Assembly: GCA_029667085.1 (NCBI GenBank)
Contig: JARUHJ010000001.1
Location: forward strand, 868,001-932,000
From: Deltaproteobacteria bacterium IMCC39524
Lineage (GTDB): Bacteria > Desulfobacterota > Desulfuromonadia > Desulfuromonadales > BM103
Direction: 5' to 3'
Length of the DNA stretch: 64,000 nt
Shown here: piece by piece, positions 8,129 through 17,454 of the stretch
How positions within the stretch are numbered: position 1 is the first letter of the stretch
Layout of the letters: every line of letters begins with the position of its first letter
Translations under genes and position numbers: made by a program
The notes under the pieces: model-generated
What the model was told of the DNA's origin: nothing
The model's database searches: none
The model's input: the letters and a program-made list of their open reading frames with translations, nothing else

Positions 8129-9073
8129 GTGCAACACTCCCCGAAAATATCCAGACCGCCGGAAGTCAGTATCAACCTGGCCGATCTGATCGCCTTGCGC
8201 GGTAAAAGTCGCGGTTTTTCCCTGCGCCCCGGCCAGATCCGTGCTGCGCAGAACGGTGCCTATCTGAGTCGGGTGCGAGGACGCGGCATGGAGTTCGCTG
8301 AAGTGCGCGGCTACCAGCAAGGCGATGATGTACGCAGCATCGACTGGCGGGTCACGGCACGCCAGGGCAAGCCTCACACCAAGCTATTCCAGGAAGAACG
8401 TGAACGGGCGGTGTTGCTCGCCGTCGATTATCGACGTCCGATGTTTTTTGCCACCCGTGGTTCGTTCAAGGCGGTGCAGGCATCGAAACTGGCGGCACTC
8501 CTGGCCTGGCGATCCCTGCAACAGGGTGACCGGGTGGGTGCCTTTCTCTTCTCTGAAGAACGCCAGTGCGAACTACGCCCGCAGCTCGGCAAAGCCGGCG
8601 TGCTCACCTTGTTAAGGCAAATGGTGGCAGACCCGGCCTGGCAACGCCCCTTGCACCAGCCCTTTGAACCACAGCAGCGGCTCGCCCAGACCCTGATGCG
8701 CCTGCGTCGGGTCGCACGCCCAGGCAGCCTGATTTTACTGTTGAGTGATTTTTCCCAATGGGACGAACAGGTTGAGAAGCAACTAAGCCTGCTCAGTCGA
8801 CATAACGACCTGGGTCTAATCTTCTGCCATGACCCACTCGAGGCAGAGCTGCCTCCTGCCGGCAGCTACCGGGTCAGCGACGGCAGAAATGATCTGACCA
8901 TGAGCACCCTTGATCGTTCCGGCCGCGACCATTATCGCGACAAATTCGCACAGCACCTTGAGACTATTGAGCAGTTTTGCCGTCAGAGGCGCAGCCTGTT
9001 TCTGACCTGCGCCACCAACCAGGCCCCACTGGACTGTCTGCAGCAGGATTTACTTAAGCGAAGCGGAGGCTGA
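8129..9073 (+). CDS. DUF58 domain-containing protein
   Basis: The 314-residue protein shows the DUF58 core: FAEVRGYQQGDDVRSIDW followed by VTARQGKPHTKLFQEERE, then a VWA-like second half (LLLSDFSQWD). DUF58 proteins sit between MoxR and VWA genes in BAT-type clusters and are thought to share their assembly role. The frame opens at a TTG at 8123, but GAGGA at 8116-8120 lies 8 bases before a GTG at 8129, chosen as start. The next gene begins one base after the stop. Confidence 0.9.
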   Translation: MQHSPKISRPPEVSINLADLIALRGKSRGFSLRPGQIRAAQNGAYLSRVRGRGMEFAEVRGYQQGDDVRSIDWRVTARQGKPHTKLFQEERERAVLLAVDYRRPMFFATRGSFKAVQASKLAALLAWRSLQQGDRVGAFLFSEERQCELRPQLGKAGVLTLLRQMVADPAWQRPLHQPFEPQQRLAQTLMRLRRVARPGSLILLLSDFSQWDEQVEKQLSLLSRHNDLGLIFCHDPLEAELPPAGSYRVSDGRNDLTMSTLDRSGRDHYRDKFAQHLETIEQFCRQRRSLFLTCATNQAPLDCLQQDLLKRSGG

Positions 9074-9074
9074 G

Positions 9075-9587
9075 ATGCCATCAGTGCCCTTCTCCCCTGA
9101 CACTCTGCCTTTACGCGATATTCACCTGCCACCGGCGATCTCATGGTGGCCCCCGGCTCCCGGATGGTGGCTGCTGTTGCTCGTACTGCTCCTGTTGATT
9201 GCCGCACTCTACGCCCTATTCCAACGACGACAGCGCAAACAGTTACAGCGTCTAGCGCTCTTTGAATTGGAAGAACTTCAACGCCAACACAGTAAGTTTG
9301 AGAACCCGCTGCAGCTGCTTGAGGGGTTGTCCCGTCTGCTTCGCCAAGCAGCAATCCTGCACTTCCCGCAGAACCACTGTGCAGGCCTGGTCGGTGAAGA
9401 CTGGCTCCGTTTTCTTGATCAGCAGCTTGAGGACCGACTTTTCTCTCAAGGGCCAGGTCGACTCTTGGCCGAAGGCCCTTACCTGCCGCGGATCGAGCAG
9501 ATGGACACTGAAGCACTGTTGGTCCTCTGTCGCAGATGGCTGCAACAGCTGCCACCGGCACCGAAACCGCAGGGGAGACGAAGATGA
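9075..9587 (+). CDS. DUF4381 membrane protein
   Basis: The 170-residue protein opens with LRDIHLPPAISWWPPAPGWW, the hallmark of DUF4381. One strong membrane helix follows (near 32-48, LLLLVLLLLIAALYAL), then a basic helix and a cytoplasmic helical domain. The family is known from BAT/aerotolerance operons and has no defined biochemical function. The ATG lies one base after the DUF58 stop. Its own stop overlaps the ATG of the next gene, indicating translational coupling. Confidence 0.88.
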   Translation: MPSVPFSPDTLPLRDIHLPPAISWWPPAPGWWLLLLVLLLLIAALYALFQRRQRKQLQRLALFELEELQRQHSKFENPLQLLEGLSRLLRQAAILHFPQNHCAGLVGEDWLRFLDQQLEDRLFSQGPGRLLAEGPYLPRIEQMDTEALLVLCRRWLQQLPPAPKPQGRRR

Positions 9588-10582
9588 TCGAGTTTGTCTG
9601 CCCCTGGGCGTTCCTGCTGCTGCCTCTGCCTTACCTGGTCCATCGCCTCTTCCCCCCGGCGCTGGCCGCTGAAGAAGCCGCTCTCTGGGTTCCTTCTTTA
9701 CAACCATTTGTCGACAACCGTCATCAACGCAGTCGGCGGCGCTGGCCATGGTGGCTGCTGATACCGATGCTCTTCTGCTGGTTGCTGCTTGTAACGGCAA
9801 CAGCTCAGCCGCAATGGCTCGGTGAGCCCTTGGAGTTGCCGGTCAGCGGCCGCGACCTGGTGATGGCGGTCGATCTTTCCGGCAGCATGAAAACTGCCGA
9901 CTTTGTCCTTGAAGAAGAGACCGTCGACCGCTTGACAGCACTCAAAAAAGTGGCCGTTGAGTTCATTCGCCGTCGTCAGGGAGACAGAATCGGCTTAATC
10001 CTGTTTGCTGACCAGGCCTATGTACAAACCCCTTTGACCTTCGACCGGCAAACCATAGAAAAGCTACTGCTCGAAGCTGTGTTAGGACTGGCTGGAGAAA
10101 AAACGGCCATCGGTGATGCCATTGGTCTAGCCGTCAAACGCCTGCAAGAGGCAAAAGCAAAACAAAGGATTTTGATCCTGCTCACCGACGGCGCAAATAC
10201 CGCTGGCCAGGTCAGTCCCATCAAGGCAGCGGAGCTTGCCGCAAGAGAGGGCCTGAAAATCTACACCATCGGCATCGGCGCAGACGAGATGACGGTGGGG
10301 TCCTTCTTCTTCAAACGCACCGTCAACCCTTCTGCCGATCTCGATGAGAAGAGCTTGCGCAAAATCGCCGAGCAAACCGGCGGCCGTTATTTCCGTGCCC
10401 GTGACACTGCTGAGTTGGAACAGATTTACGCCATGCTCGACGAACTGGAACCTGTGGAGAAAGACCAGGAAATATTTCGCCCGGTCACTGCGCTCTATTA
10501 CTGGCCGCTCGGCCTGGCGCTGTGCGGTGCGTTGTTGCTTGGGCTGATCGATCAGGGACGACAGCGTTGGGGGTGGCGATGA
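9584..10582 (+). CDS. batA: VWA domain protein, BatA-like
   Basis: The 332-residue membrane protein has two N-terminal hydrophobic segments, a von Willebrand factor A domain and a C-terminal helix (ALYYWPLGLALCGALLLGL). The metal-ion-dependent adhesion site is complete: DLSGSM near residue 97, the PLTFD segment with its Thr, and LLTDGAN. The frame extends upstream to 9536, but GGGGAG before the ATG at 9584 and the ATGA overlap with DUF4381 fix the start. BatA-type proteins expose the VWA domain to the periplasm and act in the BAT complex. Exact partners are inferred from the operon. Confidence 0.9.
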   Translation: MIEFVCPWAFLLLPLPYLVHRLFPPALAAEEAALWVPSLQPFVDNRHQRSRRRWPWWLLIPMLFCWLLLVTATAQPQWLGEPLELPVSGRDLVMAVDLSGSMKTADFVLEEETVDRLTALKKVAVEFIRRRQGDRIGLILFADQAYVQTPLTFDRQTIEKLLLEAVLGLAGEKTAIGDAIGLAVKRLQEAKAKQRILILLTDGANTAGQVSPIKAAELAAREGLKIYTIGIGADEMTVGSFFFKRTVNPSADLDEKSLRKIAEQTGGRYFRARDTAELEQIYAMLDELEPVEKDQEIFRPVTALYYWPLGLALCGALLLGLIDQGRQRWGWR

Positions 10583-12405
10583 ACCAGTTTCATTTTCTAC
10601 GCCCGGACTGGTTCTGGTTTCTGTTACCAGTGGCCTTGCTGCTGGTCTGGCTTTGGCGACAACAATTGCGTAGCCGCAACTGGCAGGCGGTCTGCGATCC
10701 TCAGCTGCTCCCTTACCTGCTGCTCGGTCGTTCCCAAAGACGCCGCAACTGGCCGCTTCACCTGATCATGATCGCGCTGTTACTGGCAATCATCGCCTTG
10801 GCAGGGCCGACCTGGGAGCGCCTGCCGCAGCCACTTTTTCGCCAGAATTCAGCCTTGGTGATTCTGTTCGACCTTTCAGCGTCCATGAATGCTGCTGATC
10901 TCAAGCCGAATCGACTGATACGGGCTCAGTTGAAGATCACCGACATCCTTCGTCAGCGTCGGGAGGGGCAAACCGCCCTGGTGGTCTTTGCCGGTGACGC
11001 CTTCATCGTGACTCCATTGACCGATGACAGCAAGACGATCGAAGCGCTGCTCGACAGCCTGGAGCCAGGCCTGATGCCAGTCCTTGGAAGTCGCCCTGAC
11101 CTGGCCATCAAGCAGGGACAACGCTTGTTGCAACAAGCCGGGCTGGCAAAAGGAGCTCTGCTGCTGGTCACTGACGACGATCAAACAGGCAAAGCACTGG
11201 GTGTGGCCAAGCGCCTGCAGCAGAGCGGATACCGTCTGTCAGTCCTCGGAATCGGTACAGAAGCGGGCGCGCCGATCCCTCTCAAGGACGGTGGTTTTTT
11301 CAAAGACAGCAACGGGCAGGTTGTTTTGCCGCGCCTCAACCCTGCAGCGCTGCGCGAACTTGCACAAGCCGGTGGCGGTATTTACCAGACCATCCGGGTC
11401 GACAATCAGGATTTAAAACAGTTGCTGGCGGCCTCTTTACAAAGCAAGCTAGCAATCGACCAGCAGCGGAGTGAACAGCTTGGCGACCAGTGGAAAGAAG
11501 CCGGTGTCTTGCTGCTCTGGCCGTTGCTGTTACTGACCGCATGCGCTTTCCGACGCGGCTGGTTGACAATTTTCATCTTCTGCACCTTGCTGACTCAAAC
11601 GGCGCAAGCGTTTGACTGGCAACAGCTCTGGCAGCGCTCTGATCAGCAGGGCGCTCAGGCTTTTGCAGAAAAAGACTATGCAAACGCAGCAGAGCAGTTC
11701 CAAGACCCGCGCTGGCAGGCCAGCGCTCAGTACCGGAACGGCAACTACGCTGAAGCCGCCAAGTTGCTGGAGCAGGCAGAGAGCGCAGATGACTGGTACA
11801 ATCGGGGCAACGCGCTAGCCAGGAGCGGACAGTTGGCCGAAGCAATCAGCGCCTACGATGAAGCCTTAAAGCTCAACCCTAAAGACCAGGATGCATTGGC
11901 TAACAAGCATCTGGTCGAAGACGCTCTTGAGCAACAGCAACAACAGTCTTCATCTGAAAACAACGAGCTTTCATCGCAGAACGATGAATCGGCATCAAAA
12001 AACAGCGAATCGTCACCGCAGAACGGTGACTCCTCCTCAGAACAGTCGGAGTCCGGTTCTGATCAGAAGGATAAAGAGTCCGATGCTGATTCAACTCAGG
12101 AGGACGGAGCGCCATCATCTCCGAATCAGGAACAGAATCCTGCAGACTCAGACAATTCAGAGACTGAAGAATCCGGACAACAACAGCCGAAAGCTCAAAC
12201 GGCACAGCAGGAACAGCAGAAATCTGAACAAGCGTCCCCAGAAGCGGCCGAGGAGATGGATAGCCAAGCCTCTACGGAGGAGCAGCGAGCGGCCCAGCAG
12301 TGGCTGCAACGCATTCCAGATGATCCGGGTGGACTGCTGCGCCGAAAATTTCTCTACCAATACCGCCAACGACAAGAGCGACAAACGAGTGACAAGCCAT
12401 GGTAA
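10579..12405 (+). CDS. batB: VWA plus TPR protein, BatB/BatC-like fusion
   Basis: The 608-residue protein combines what are often separate genes. Residues 1-75 hold two membrane helices. A VWA domain with an intact site (DLSASM, PLTDD, LVTDDDQ) follows to about 290. Two more hydrophobic segments come near 315-345, then TPR-like repeats (NRGNALARSGQLAEAISAYD). Residues about 454-557 are a low-complexity Ser/Asn/Gln/Glu/Asp tract. The C-terminus (PDDPGGLLRRKFLYQYRQR) is conserved in BatB/BatC-type proteins. The ATG at 10579 overlaps the preceding stop; the frame is open further upstream, but without a good site. Confidence 0.9.
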   Translation: MNQFHFLRPDWFWFLLPVALLLVWLWRQQLRSRNWQAVCDPQLLPYLLLGRSQRRRNWPLHLIMIALLLAIIALAGPTWERLPQPLFRQNSALVILFDLSASMNAADLKPNRLIRAQLKITDILRQRREGQTALVVFAGDAFIVTPLTDDSKTIEALLDSLEPGLMPVLGSRPDLAIKQGQRLLQQAGLAKGALLLVTDDDQTGKALGVAKRLQQSGYRLSVLGIGTEAGAPIPLKDGGFFKDSNGQVVLPRLNPAALRELAQAGGGIYQTIRVDNQDLKQLLAASLQSKLAIDQQRSEQLGDQWKEAGVLLLWPLLLLTACAFRRGWLTIFIFCTLLTQTAQAFDWQQLWQRSDQQGAQAFAEKDYANAAEQFQDPRWQASAQYRNGNYAEAAKLLEQAESADDWYNRGNALARSGQLAEAISAYDEALKLNPKDQDALANKHLVEDALEQQQQQSSSENNELSSQNDESASKNSESSPQNGDSSSEQSESGSDQKDKESDADSTQEDGAPSSPNQEQNPADSDNSETEESGQQQPKAQTAQQEQQKSEQASPEAAEEMDSQASTEEQRAAQQWLQRIPDDPGGLLRRKFLYQYRQRQERQTSDKPW

Positions 12406-14108
12406 TGCGACACATATATTCTCTCCTGATCCTGTTACTTTTACTGGTACTGAGCCCGGCGTTAAGTCTTTCCGCCCAGCTTAAGGCTGTTCCTGACCGG
12501 ACCCGGGTTGGGCTGGATGAAAGTTTCAACATGGAGCTGCGCGCAGACGGCAGCCTTGACGGCGATCCGGATTTAAGCGTACTGGATCAGAATTTCGAGC
12601 TACTGGGCCGCTCCCAGTCTTCGCAGATGCAAATTATCAACGGAGACTTCAGCCGCTCAACGGTCTGGAGCCTTACCCTAATGGCACGCAGCGCCGGCAG
12701 CAAAGAGATCCCGGCCCTCTGCGTTGGCAGCGATTGCAGCAAACCGATCAAAATTGAGGTCCTGCCAGCCGGAAAGAGCAACACCCTGGCCGGTGCGAAT
12801 GATCTGCTTCTCGAAGTTGCCACCGAGCCAAACAAGGTATGGGTGCAATCACAGGTTCTCTATAAGGTCAAGCTGCTAACCCGTCTCAATTTCCTGCAGG
12901 CCAGCCTCAGTGAACCGGAGCCAGTCGGCATCGAAGCGGTGGTACAGAAGCTCGGCGAGGATCGCAACTATGAAACCGAGCGCGATGGCTTACTTTACCG
13001 AGTTTTCGAACGCGATTATCTTATTTTCCCGCAACAAAGTGGCCAGCTAAAAATTCCGCCGGCACGCTTTACTGCACAGGTCGCAGATGGTGGCCGACGC
13101 AGCCTTGACCCTTTTAACCAGAGAACCAGGCAGATCCGTAGGAGCTCTGAAGAAATCAACATTGAGGTGCTGCCGGCGGCAGAAGCCGAAGGACGCAGTT
13201 GGCTGCCGGCTAGAGAACTGCAACTGGAAGACGATTGGCAAAATCCTCCGCGGCTAACCGTTGGTGAACCGGCAACCAGAACGATTACCTTGAGCGCCAT
13301 GGGCGTGCCCGCGGCACAACTGCCTGCTCTGAAAATTGACGTTCCTGACGGCTTTAGAAGCTATCCTGACCAGCCAAAACGAGAGGACCAGTTAAAAGAG
13401 AACGGTGTGCTCGGCATCCTGCAGGAGAAGCTGGCCCTCGTGCCGACCCGTCCAGGCACACTCCGCCTGCCTGAGATCAAGATCGACTGGTGGGACCTGG
13501 ACGATGAGCGCTGGCATCAAGGGCGGTTACCGGCGCTGGACGTTGAGGTCCTGCCGGCAACAAACCAACCTGCTGTCACCGCCACTCCGCCTGCGGTTCC
13601 ACAACAAGAGCCTTTGCCGCAAGAAGACAAACCACAGGTGGAGGTTCCCACCTTACCAACGTCCGAAGAACACGGGTTTTGGCCCTGGCTGAGTATGGCG
13701 CTCGGTGGCGGTTGGTTTTTGACGCTGCTGTTTATCGTCAAGGGGAAACTGGTGAAGCGCAATCAGGAGAACAAACAGGAGCAGCAAGAAGATAGACCGG
13801 ACCTCAAGACAGCACGAAAGAGATTAGATCAAGCCCTTGCCTCGGGCAACCCGGCGCTCATTCGCAGTGCAATGCTCGATTGGGGGACTGCCCTCTTCCC
13901 GAAGCAGCGGCCCGGCAATCTGGAAGAGCTGGCGGCTCTCTGCGGCGAACCACTCAAGCAGAAACTGGAACTGTTCAGCAGAAGTCTTTACAGCCGCGAG
14001 AGCAACGATTGGGATAGCCATGGGCTGAGCGCAGCAGTGCAAGAGGTACAACAAAAGGCGACGAAAGCTGAGAACCACAAAAAGCTGCCACCACTGTATC
14101 CGCATTAG
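12399..14108 (+). CDS. batD: BatD-like protein (oxygen-tolerance family)
   Basis: The 569-residue protein has a signal peptide (LLILLLLLVLSPALSLSAQ), repeated beta-rich extracytoplasmic domains and one membrane helix near 445-465 (GFWPWLSMALGGGWFLTLLF). A charged cytoplasmic C-terminal domain ends it. This is the BatD architecture that closes BAT operons; the family was linked to aerotolerance in Bacteroides. The ATG at 12399 overlaps the end of the VWA/TPR gene by 7 bases; a second ATG at 12405 is equally possible. No terminator is seen before the next gene. Confidence 0.88.
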   Translation: MVMRHIYSLLILLLLLVLSPALSLSAQLKAVPDRTRVGLDESFNMELRADGSLDGDPDLSVLDQNFELLGRSQSSQMQIINGDFSRSTVWSLTLMARSAGSKEIPALCVGSDCSKPIKIEVLPAGKSNTLAGANDLLLEVATEPNKVWVQSQVLYKVKLLTRLNFLQASLSEPEPVGIEAVVQKLGEDRNYETERDGLLYRVFERDYLIFPQQSGQLKIPPARFTAQVADGGRRSLDPFNQRTRQIRRSSEEINIEVLPAAEAEGRSWLPARELQLEDDWQNPPRLTVGEPATRTITLSAMGVPAAQLPALKIDVPDGFRSYPDQPKREDQLKENGVLGILQEKLALVPTRPGTLRLPEIKIDWWDLDDERWHQGRLPALDVEVLPATNQPAVTATPPAVPQQEPLPQEDKPQVEVPTLPTSEEHGFWPWLSMALGGGWFLTLLFIVKGKLVKRNQENKQEQQEDRPDLKTARKRLDQALASGNPALIRSAMLDWGTALFPKQRPGNLEELAALCGEPLKQKLELFSRSLYSRESNDWDSHGLSAAVQEVQQKATKAENHKKLPPLYPH

Positions 14109-14165
14109 ATCCCTGGACAAGAGCATGTCTTTAAACCCTGCATCAAGATAAGGAATTAAACTTAA

Positions 14166-15047
14166 ATGGGGATTGCCAAACACCCATCACGCCTCAGCTT
14201 GCCCTTTATTGACAAGCCCTACCCTGCGATCCTGGAGTTCCTGATGCAAAGGTTCCCCAAGGTCGGCATGGCTGTGTGGGAAGAACGCATCCTCAACGGC
14301 AAAGTCCTTGACGATGCCGGAGCACCGATCACTTTAGAAACACCTTATGTCCCTCAGAAGAGACTGTTTTATTACCGGGAGGTCGCAGAGGAGCCACTGA
14401 TTCCTTTACAGGAGAAGATCCTCTTTCAAAATGATGAGCTCCTGGTTGCCTGTAAACCGCCTTTTCTGCCCGTTACGCCATCAGGCCCTTATGTCAACGA
14501 ATGCCTGCTCAATCGCTTGCGCCGCAAAACGGGCAACAGCAGCCTGGTCCCCTTGCACAGGATCGACCGTGAGACCTCGGGCCTGGTGCTGTTTTCCATG
14601 AACAAGGAAACACGTGGGCTCTACGGAGGACTTTTTCTGTCCAGAACAATTGAAAAGACTTATGAAGCGCTTTCCGAAGTATCTTTTTCCACGGAGAGGA
14701 AGGACTGGACTGTTGAGAACAGGCTGGTTGACGATGACATCTGGTTCCGCAGCAAGGTTGTTCCAGGCGTTGTGAACGCCAGGTCCAGAATCAAACGGGT
14801 GTCATACCGCGACAACAAAGCACATTTTCTACTCTACCCGATCACAGGCAAGAAACATCAGTTAAGGGTCCATATGAGCGGGCTGGGATTCCGTATCATG
14901 CACGACCGCTATTACCCCGAGCTGCTGGACAAACAGGAAGACGATCTGAGCAACCCTTTACAATTGATCGCCCGTCGGGTCAAGTTTACAGATCCCGTTT
15001 CCGGGGAAATCATGGAGTTTGAATCCGATCGTCAATTGCTCTTATAG
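14166..15047 (+). CDS. RluA-family pseudouridine synthase
   Basis: The 293-residue protein has an N-terminal region resembling a diverged S4-like domain (FLMQRFPKVGMAVWEERILNGKVL), then a catalytic domain. The catalytic motif is HRIDRETSG, and the downstream motif is TGKKHQLRVHMSGLG. It belongs to the RluA superfamily of tRNA/rRNA uridine isomerases; the target base cannot be named. It follows batD by 57 bases and may be read from the same transcript, with no evident functional tie. Confidence 0.87.
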   Translation: MGIAKHPSRLSLPFIDKPYPAILEFLMQRFPKVGMAVWEERILNGKVLDDAGAPITLETPYVPQKRLFYYREVAEEPLIPLQEKILFQNDELLVACKPPFLPVTPSGPYVNECLLNRLRRKTGNSSLVPLHRIDRETSGLVLFSMNKETRGLYGGLFLSRTIEKTYEALSEVSFSTERKDWTVENRLVDDDIWFRSKVVPGVVNARSRIKRVSYRDNKAHFLLYPITGKKHQLRVHMSGLGFRIMHDRYYPELLDKQEDDLSNPLQLIARRVKFTDPVSGEIMEFESDRQLLL

Positions 15048-15280
15048 AGGTTTCGGTATCTTTAACCCACAAAACTATGACCATCAAGGCAGTCCTTAAT
15101 AGCCTTTCTCGTAAAACAGAGGTTGTAAGTAATTTCGCGATTCAGTCAACTGAGCGGCCAAAACAATGTGGGAGGACAAATAAGATTGTCACCTGTTTGA
15201 CCTCTGCTAACTGTTTGGTATATTTGAGAACATGCAAGCGACACTGTTTCAATAGTGGCAGTAAGGACCTAAGGGGAAAC

Positions 15281-15628
15281 ATGAGAATGGAATCAATAAT
15301 TAACAAGGTACTCGTAGTAGCTGTTCTGTTACTTACTCAGCCATTGACAACGACTCTCGTGACCGCTGATGAACTCCCCGACTTCTTACAGAGTAAGGGC
15401 GGTGTCATCTACCCAATCACAGGTGACTCAACACAAGAAGTTTTCCGCACTCCTCCCTTTGCCACGGATTACCTCAAGCCCGGAATGCTCATAGGCGTTT
15501 TACCTAACGACTGCAAATCTGCCAGCCGGGGAACGATTGGAGATTATTACATGTGTCATCATGATTTAGCTCTCAAGCCTGAGGAGCAGGAAGGCAAAAC
15601 CGTCTACAGAGTAATCGAGGTCAATTGA
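15281..15628 (+). CDS. Small exported protein of unknown function
   Basis: AAGGGG precedes the ATG at 15281. The 115-residue product starts MRMESIINK and continues with a hydrophobic core (VLVVAVLLLTQPLTTTLV). It has a plausible signal-peptidase site near TADE, giving a mature protein of about 85 residues. That part has two cysteines (DCKSA and MCHHD) suited to a disulphide, and no domain I recognise. The frame is open back to 15077, but that part has no site or coding character. The flanks 15048-15280 and 15629-15864 show nothing else. Confidence 0.65.
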   Translation: MRMESIINKVLVVAVLLLTQPLTTTLVTADELPDFLQSKGGVIYPITGDSTQEVFRTPPFATDYLKPGMLIGVLPNDCKSASRGTIGDYYMCHHDLALKPEEQEGKTVYRVIEVN

Positions 15629-15864
15629 TTCTATTGTCGTTAGTAAATGCACTCCTCATAACTTACTATTAGCAATAATGCCTCAATCCATCCAGAACAC
15701 TTCTTATTGATCACCTCGCAGCGAATCCCTGGATAGCCAAATCGAAGCAAGCTTTAAAGAAATTCTCCCTCTTCAGTATTTAACGGATAATTTCTCTTTA
15801 TCTTTTGTCAGAACCTGACGCACACTACCCACTGTTTAGCCTGCGCATCCGAAAGGTCAAAAGA

Positions 15865-17013
15865 ATGGTAAAAAGCGAACAGCGCCCCATGCTGCGTTTC
15901 CTGATCGTACAGACAACAGCCTCGGTCGTCGGCCTGCAGTGTTGGATGATCCTGTTCAACAACTTCGCCGTGGAAATTGCCGGCCTCGACGGTTTTCAGG
16001 TCGGAGTCATCGGTTCGGTGCGTGAAATTCCAGGTTTCCTGGCCCTGCTCGCTGTTTTCGTCATGCTGGTGATCCGTGAGCATCGCCTTTCAGCCCTCTC
16101 CGTTATTTTTCTCGGCGTCGGCACAGCTTTGACAGGGTTCTTCCCCAGCTTCACCGGGTTGATCATCACCACACTGATCATGAGCTTCGGCTTTCACTAT
16201 TACGAAACAACCAACCAATCGCTGACGCTGCAGTATTTTGACAATGCCACATCACCTCTGATCTTCGGCAGGCTACGCAGCCTTGCCGCAGCGACCAGCA
16301 TCCTTGTCGGTTTACTTCTGTTCCTGATGGGTCTCGCATTCAGTTACAAGGTCATGTTCTTGTTGGTGGGGAGTTTGGTCGCTGTTGCGGGGATATGGGG
16401 GTTGTTGCAGGATCCGACTCACCGGAACCTGGTGCCGCAGCATCGCAAGATGATCCTCCGGCGAAGATACTCTCTCTACTACTTTCTCACCTTTATGGCC
16501 GGCGCCAGGCGTCAGATCTTCATGGCCTTCTCGGTTTACCTGCTGGTGAAGGTTTTCGAGTGTACGGTCACCGAGATCACCCTGCTGTTCGTTGCCAACA
16601 ACGCGGTCAACTTCTTTTTAAGCCCGCTTATCGGTCGCGCCATTGTCCGTTTCGGAGAACGTCGAGTGCTGTCGGTTGAGTATGGCGGTCTGATCGCCAT
16701 CTTCCTGATTTATGCATTTATTGATATCAAGGGGGTGATTGTGGCGATGTACATCCTCGATCATATCCTGTTCAACTTCTCAATCGCGATCCGCACCTAC
16801 TTCCAGAAGGTCGCAGACCCACAGGATATAGCGCCAAGCATGGCGGTGGGCTTCACCATCAACCACATCGCGGCCGTGGTCATGCCGGTTATCGGTGGCG
16901 CCCTATGGATGGTTGATTACCGCATACCTTTTGTCGTCGGGGCCATTTTCAGTATGGTTTCCCTGTTGGCCGTGCAGCGTATTCCCAACGCTCAAAGAGT
17001 TACCAGTGACTAG
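15865..17013 (+). CDS. Major facilitator superfamily transporter
   Basis: About 382 residues with roughly twelve hydrophobic segments in two halves joined by a basic cytoplasmic loop (HRNLVPQHRKMILRRRYSLYYF). This is the MFS layout for a proton- or ion-coupled carrier. Substrate is not evident; the loop and short length resemble drug-efflux-like members. The frame opens at a TTG at 15805, but GAAAGG sits 8 bases before the ATG at 15865. The stop overlaps the convergent thioesterase gene by 4 bases. Confidence 0.85.
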   Translation: MVKSEQRPMLRFLIVQTTASVVGLQCWMILFNNFAVEIAGLDGFQVGVIGSVREIPGFLALLAVFVMLVIREHRLSALSVIFLGVGTALTGFFPSFTGLIITTLIMSFGFHYYETTNQSLTLQYFDNATSPLIFGRLRSLAAATSILVGLLLFLMGLAFSYKVMFLLVGSLVAVAGIWGLLQDPTHRNLVPQHRKMILRRRYSLYYFLTFMAGARRQIFMAFSVYLLVKVFECTVTEITLLFVANNAVNFFLSPLIGRAIVRFGERRVLSVEYGGLIAIFLIYAFIDIKGVIVAMYILDHILFNFSIAIRTYFQKVADPQDIAPSMAVGFTINHIAAVVMPVIGGALWMVDYRIPFVVGAIFSMVSLLAVQRIPNAQRVTSD

Positions 17014-17420
17014 GTCTCGAAGGCGTCAACCTTCTCTATAAAAACCGCATCAAGACGTCTTGGCTTTCGCTTCTCATAATCAAAACAGATCAGCACAGTC
17101 TCCCCTTCGGCGGTCGCTTCGCCATCACGCTCTATCCGGTAGCACATTGTAAAAGACGAGCGGCTGACATTGGTGATCCTCGCCCCGATCAACAGCTCAT
17201 CACCGAGGAACATTTCGGCCAGATACTTAACATGGGCTTCCGGAAGGATGATGCCGCAACCCTTGCCGATATCCATTTCCGAGTAATCGCCTAGGTTTTT
17301 CAGGTAAGCGATACGGGCATCCTGGAAAAAATTCAGCACGGCGGAGTTCGCAACGTGTGCGCCGTAGTTAACATCGACGACGCGAACGGTGTAAGGGATG
17401 ATGAAATTGAATCCGTCCAT
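17010..17420 (-). CDS. Acyl-CoA thioesterase, hotdog fold (YbgC/FadM-like)
   Basis: The 136-residue single hotdog domain contains VRVVDVNYGAHVANSAVLNFFQDARIAYL. This matches the 4-hydroxybenzoyl-CoA thioesterase group, where the Asp in VDVNYGAHV is catalytic. LPEAHVKYLAEMFLGDEL and the basic C-terminus also fit. It probably hydrolyses a short or aromatic acyl-CoA. It lies 34 bases downstream of mutM on the same strand. Confidence 0.85.
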   Translation of the reverse strand: MDGFNFIIPYTVRVVDVNYGAHVANSAVLNFFQDARIAYLKNLGDYSEMDIGKGCGIILPEAHVKYLAEMFLGDELLIGARITNVSRSSFTMCYRIERDGEATAEGETVLICFDYEKRKPRRLDAVFIEKVDAFET

Positions 17421-17454
17421 GGAGACTCCGTCTTTGATTGTTTATAAGGTGCAG

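Noticed and set aside
11891-12484. 197-codon plus-strand frame within batB and batD
   Set aside because: It is an out-of-frame reading of the low-complexity Ser/Asn/Gln tract.
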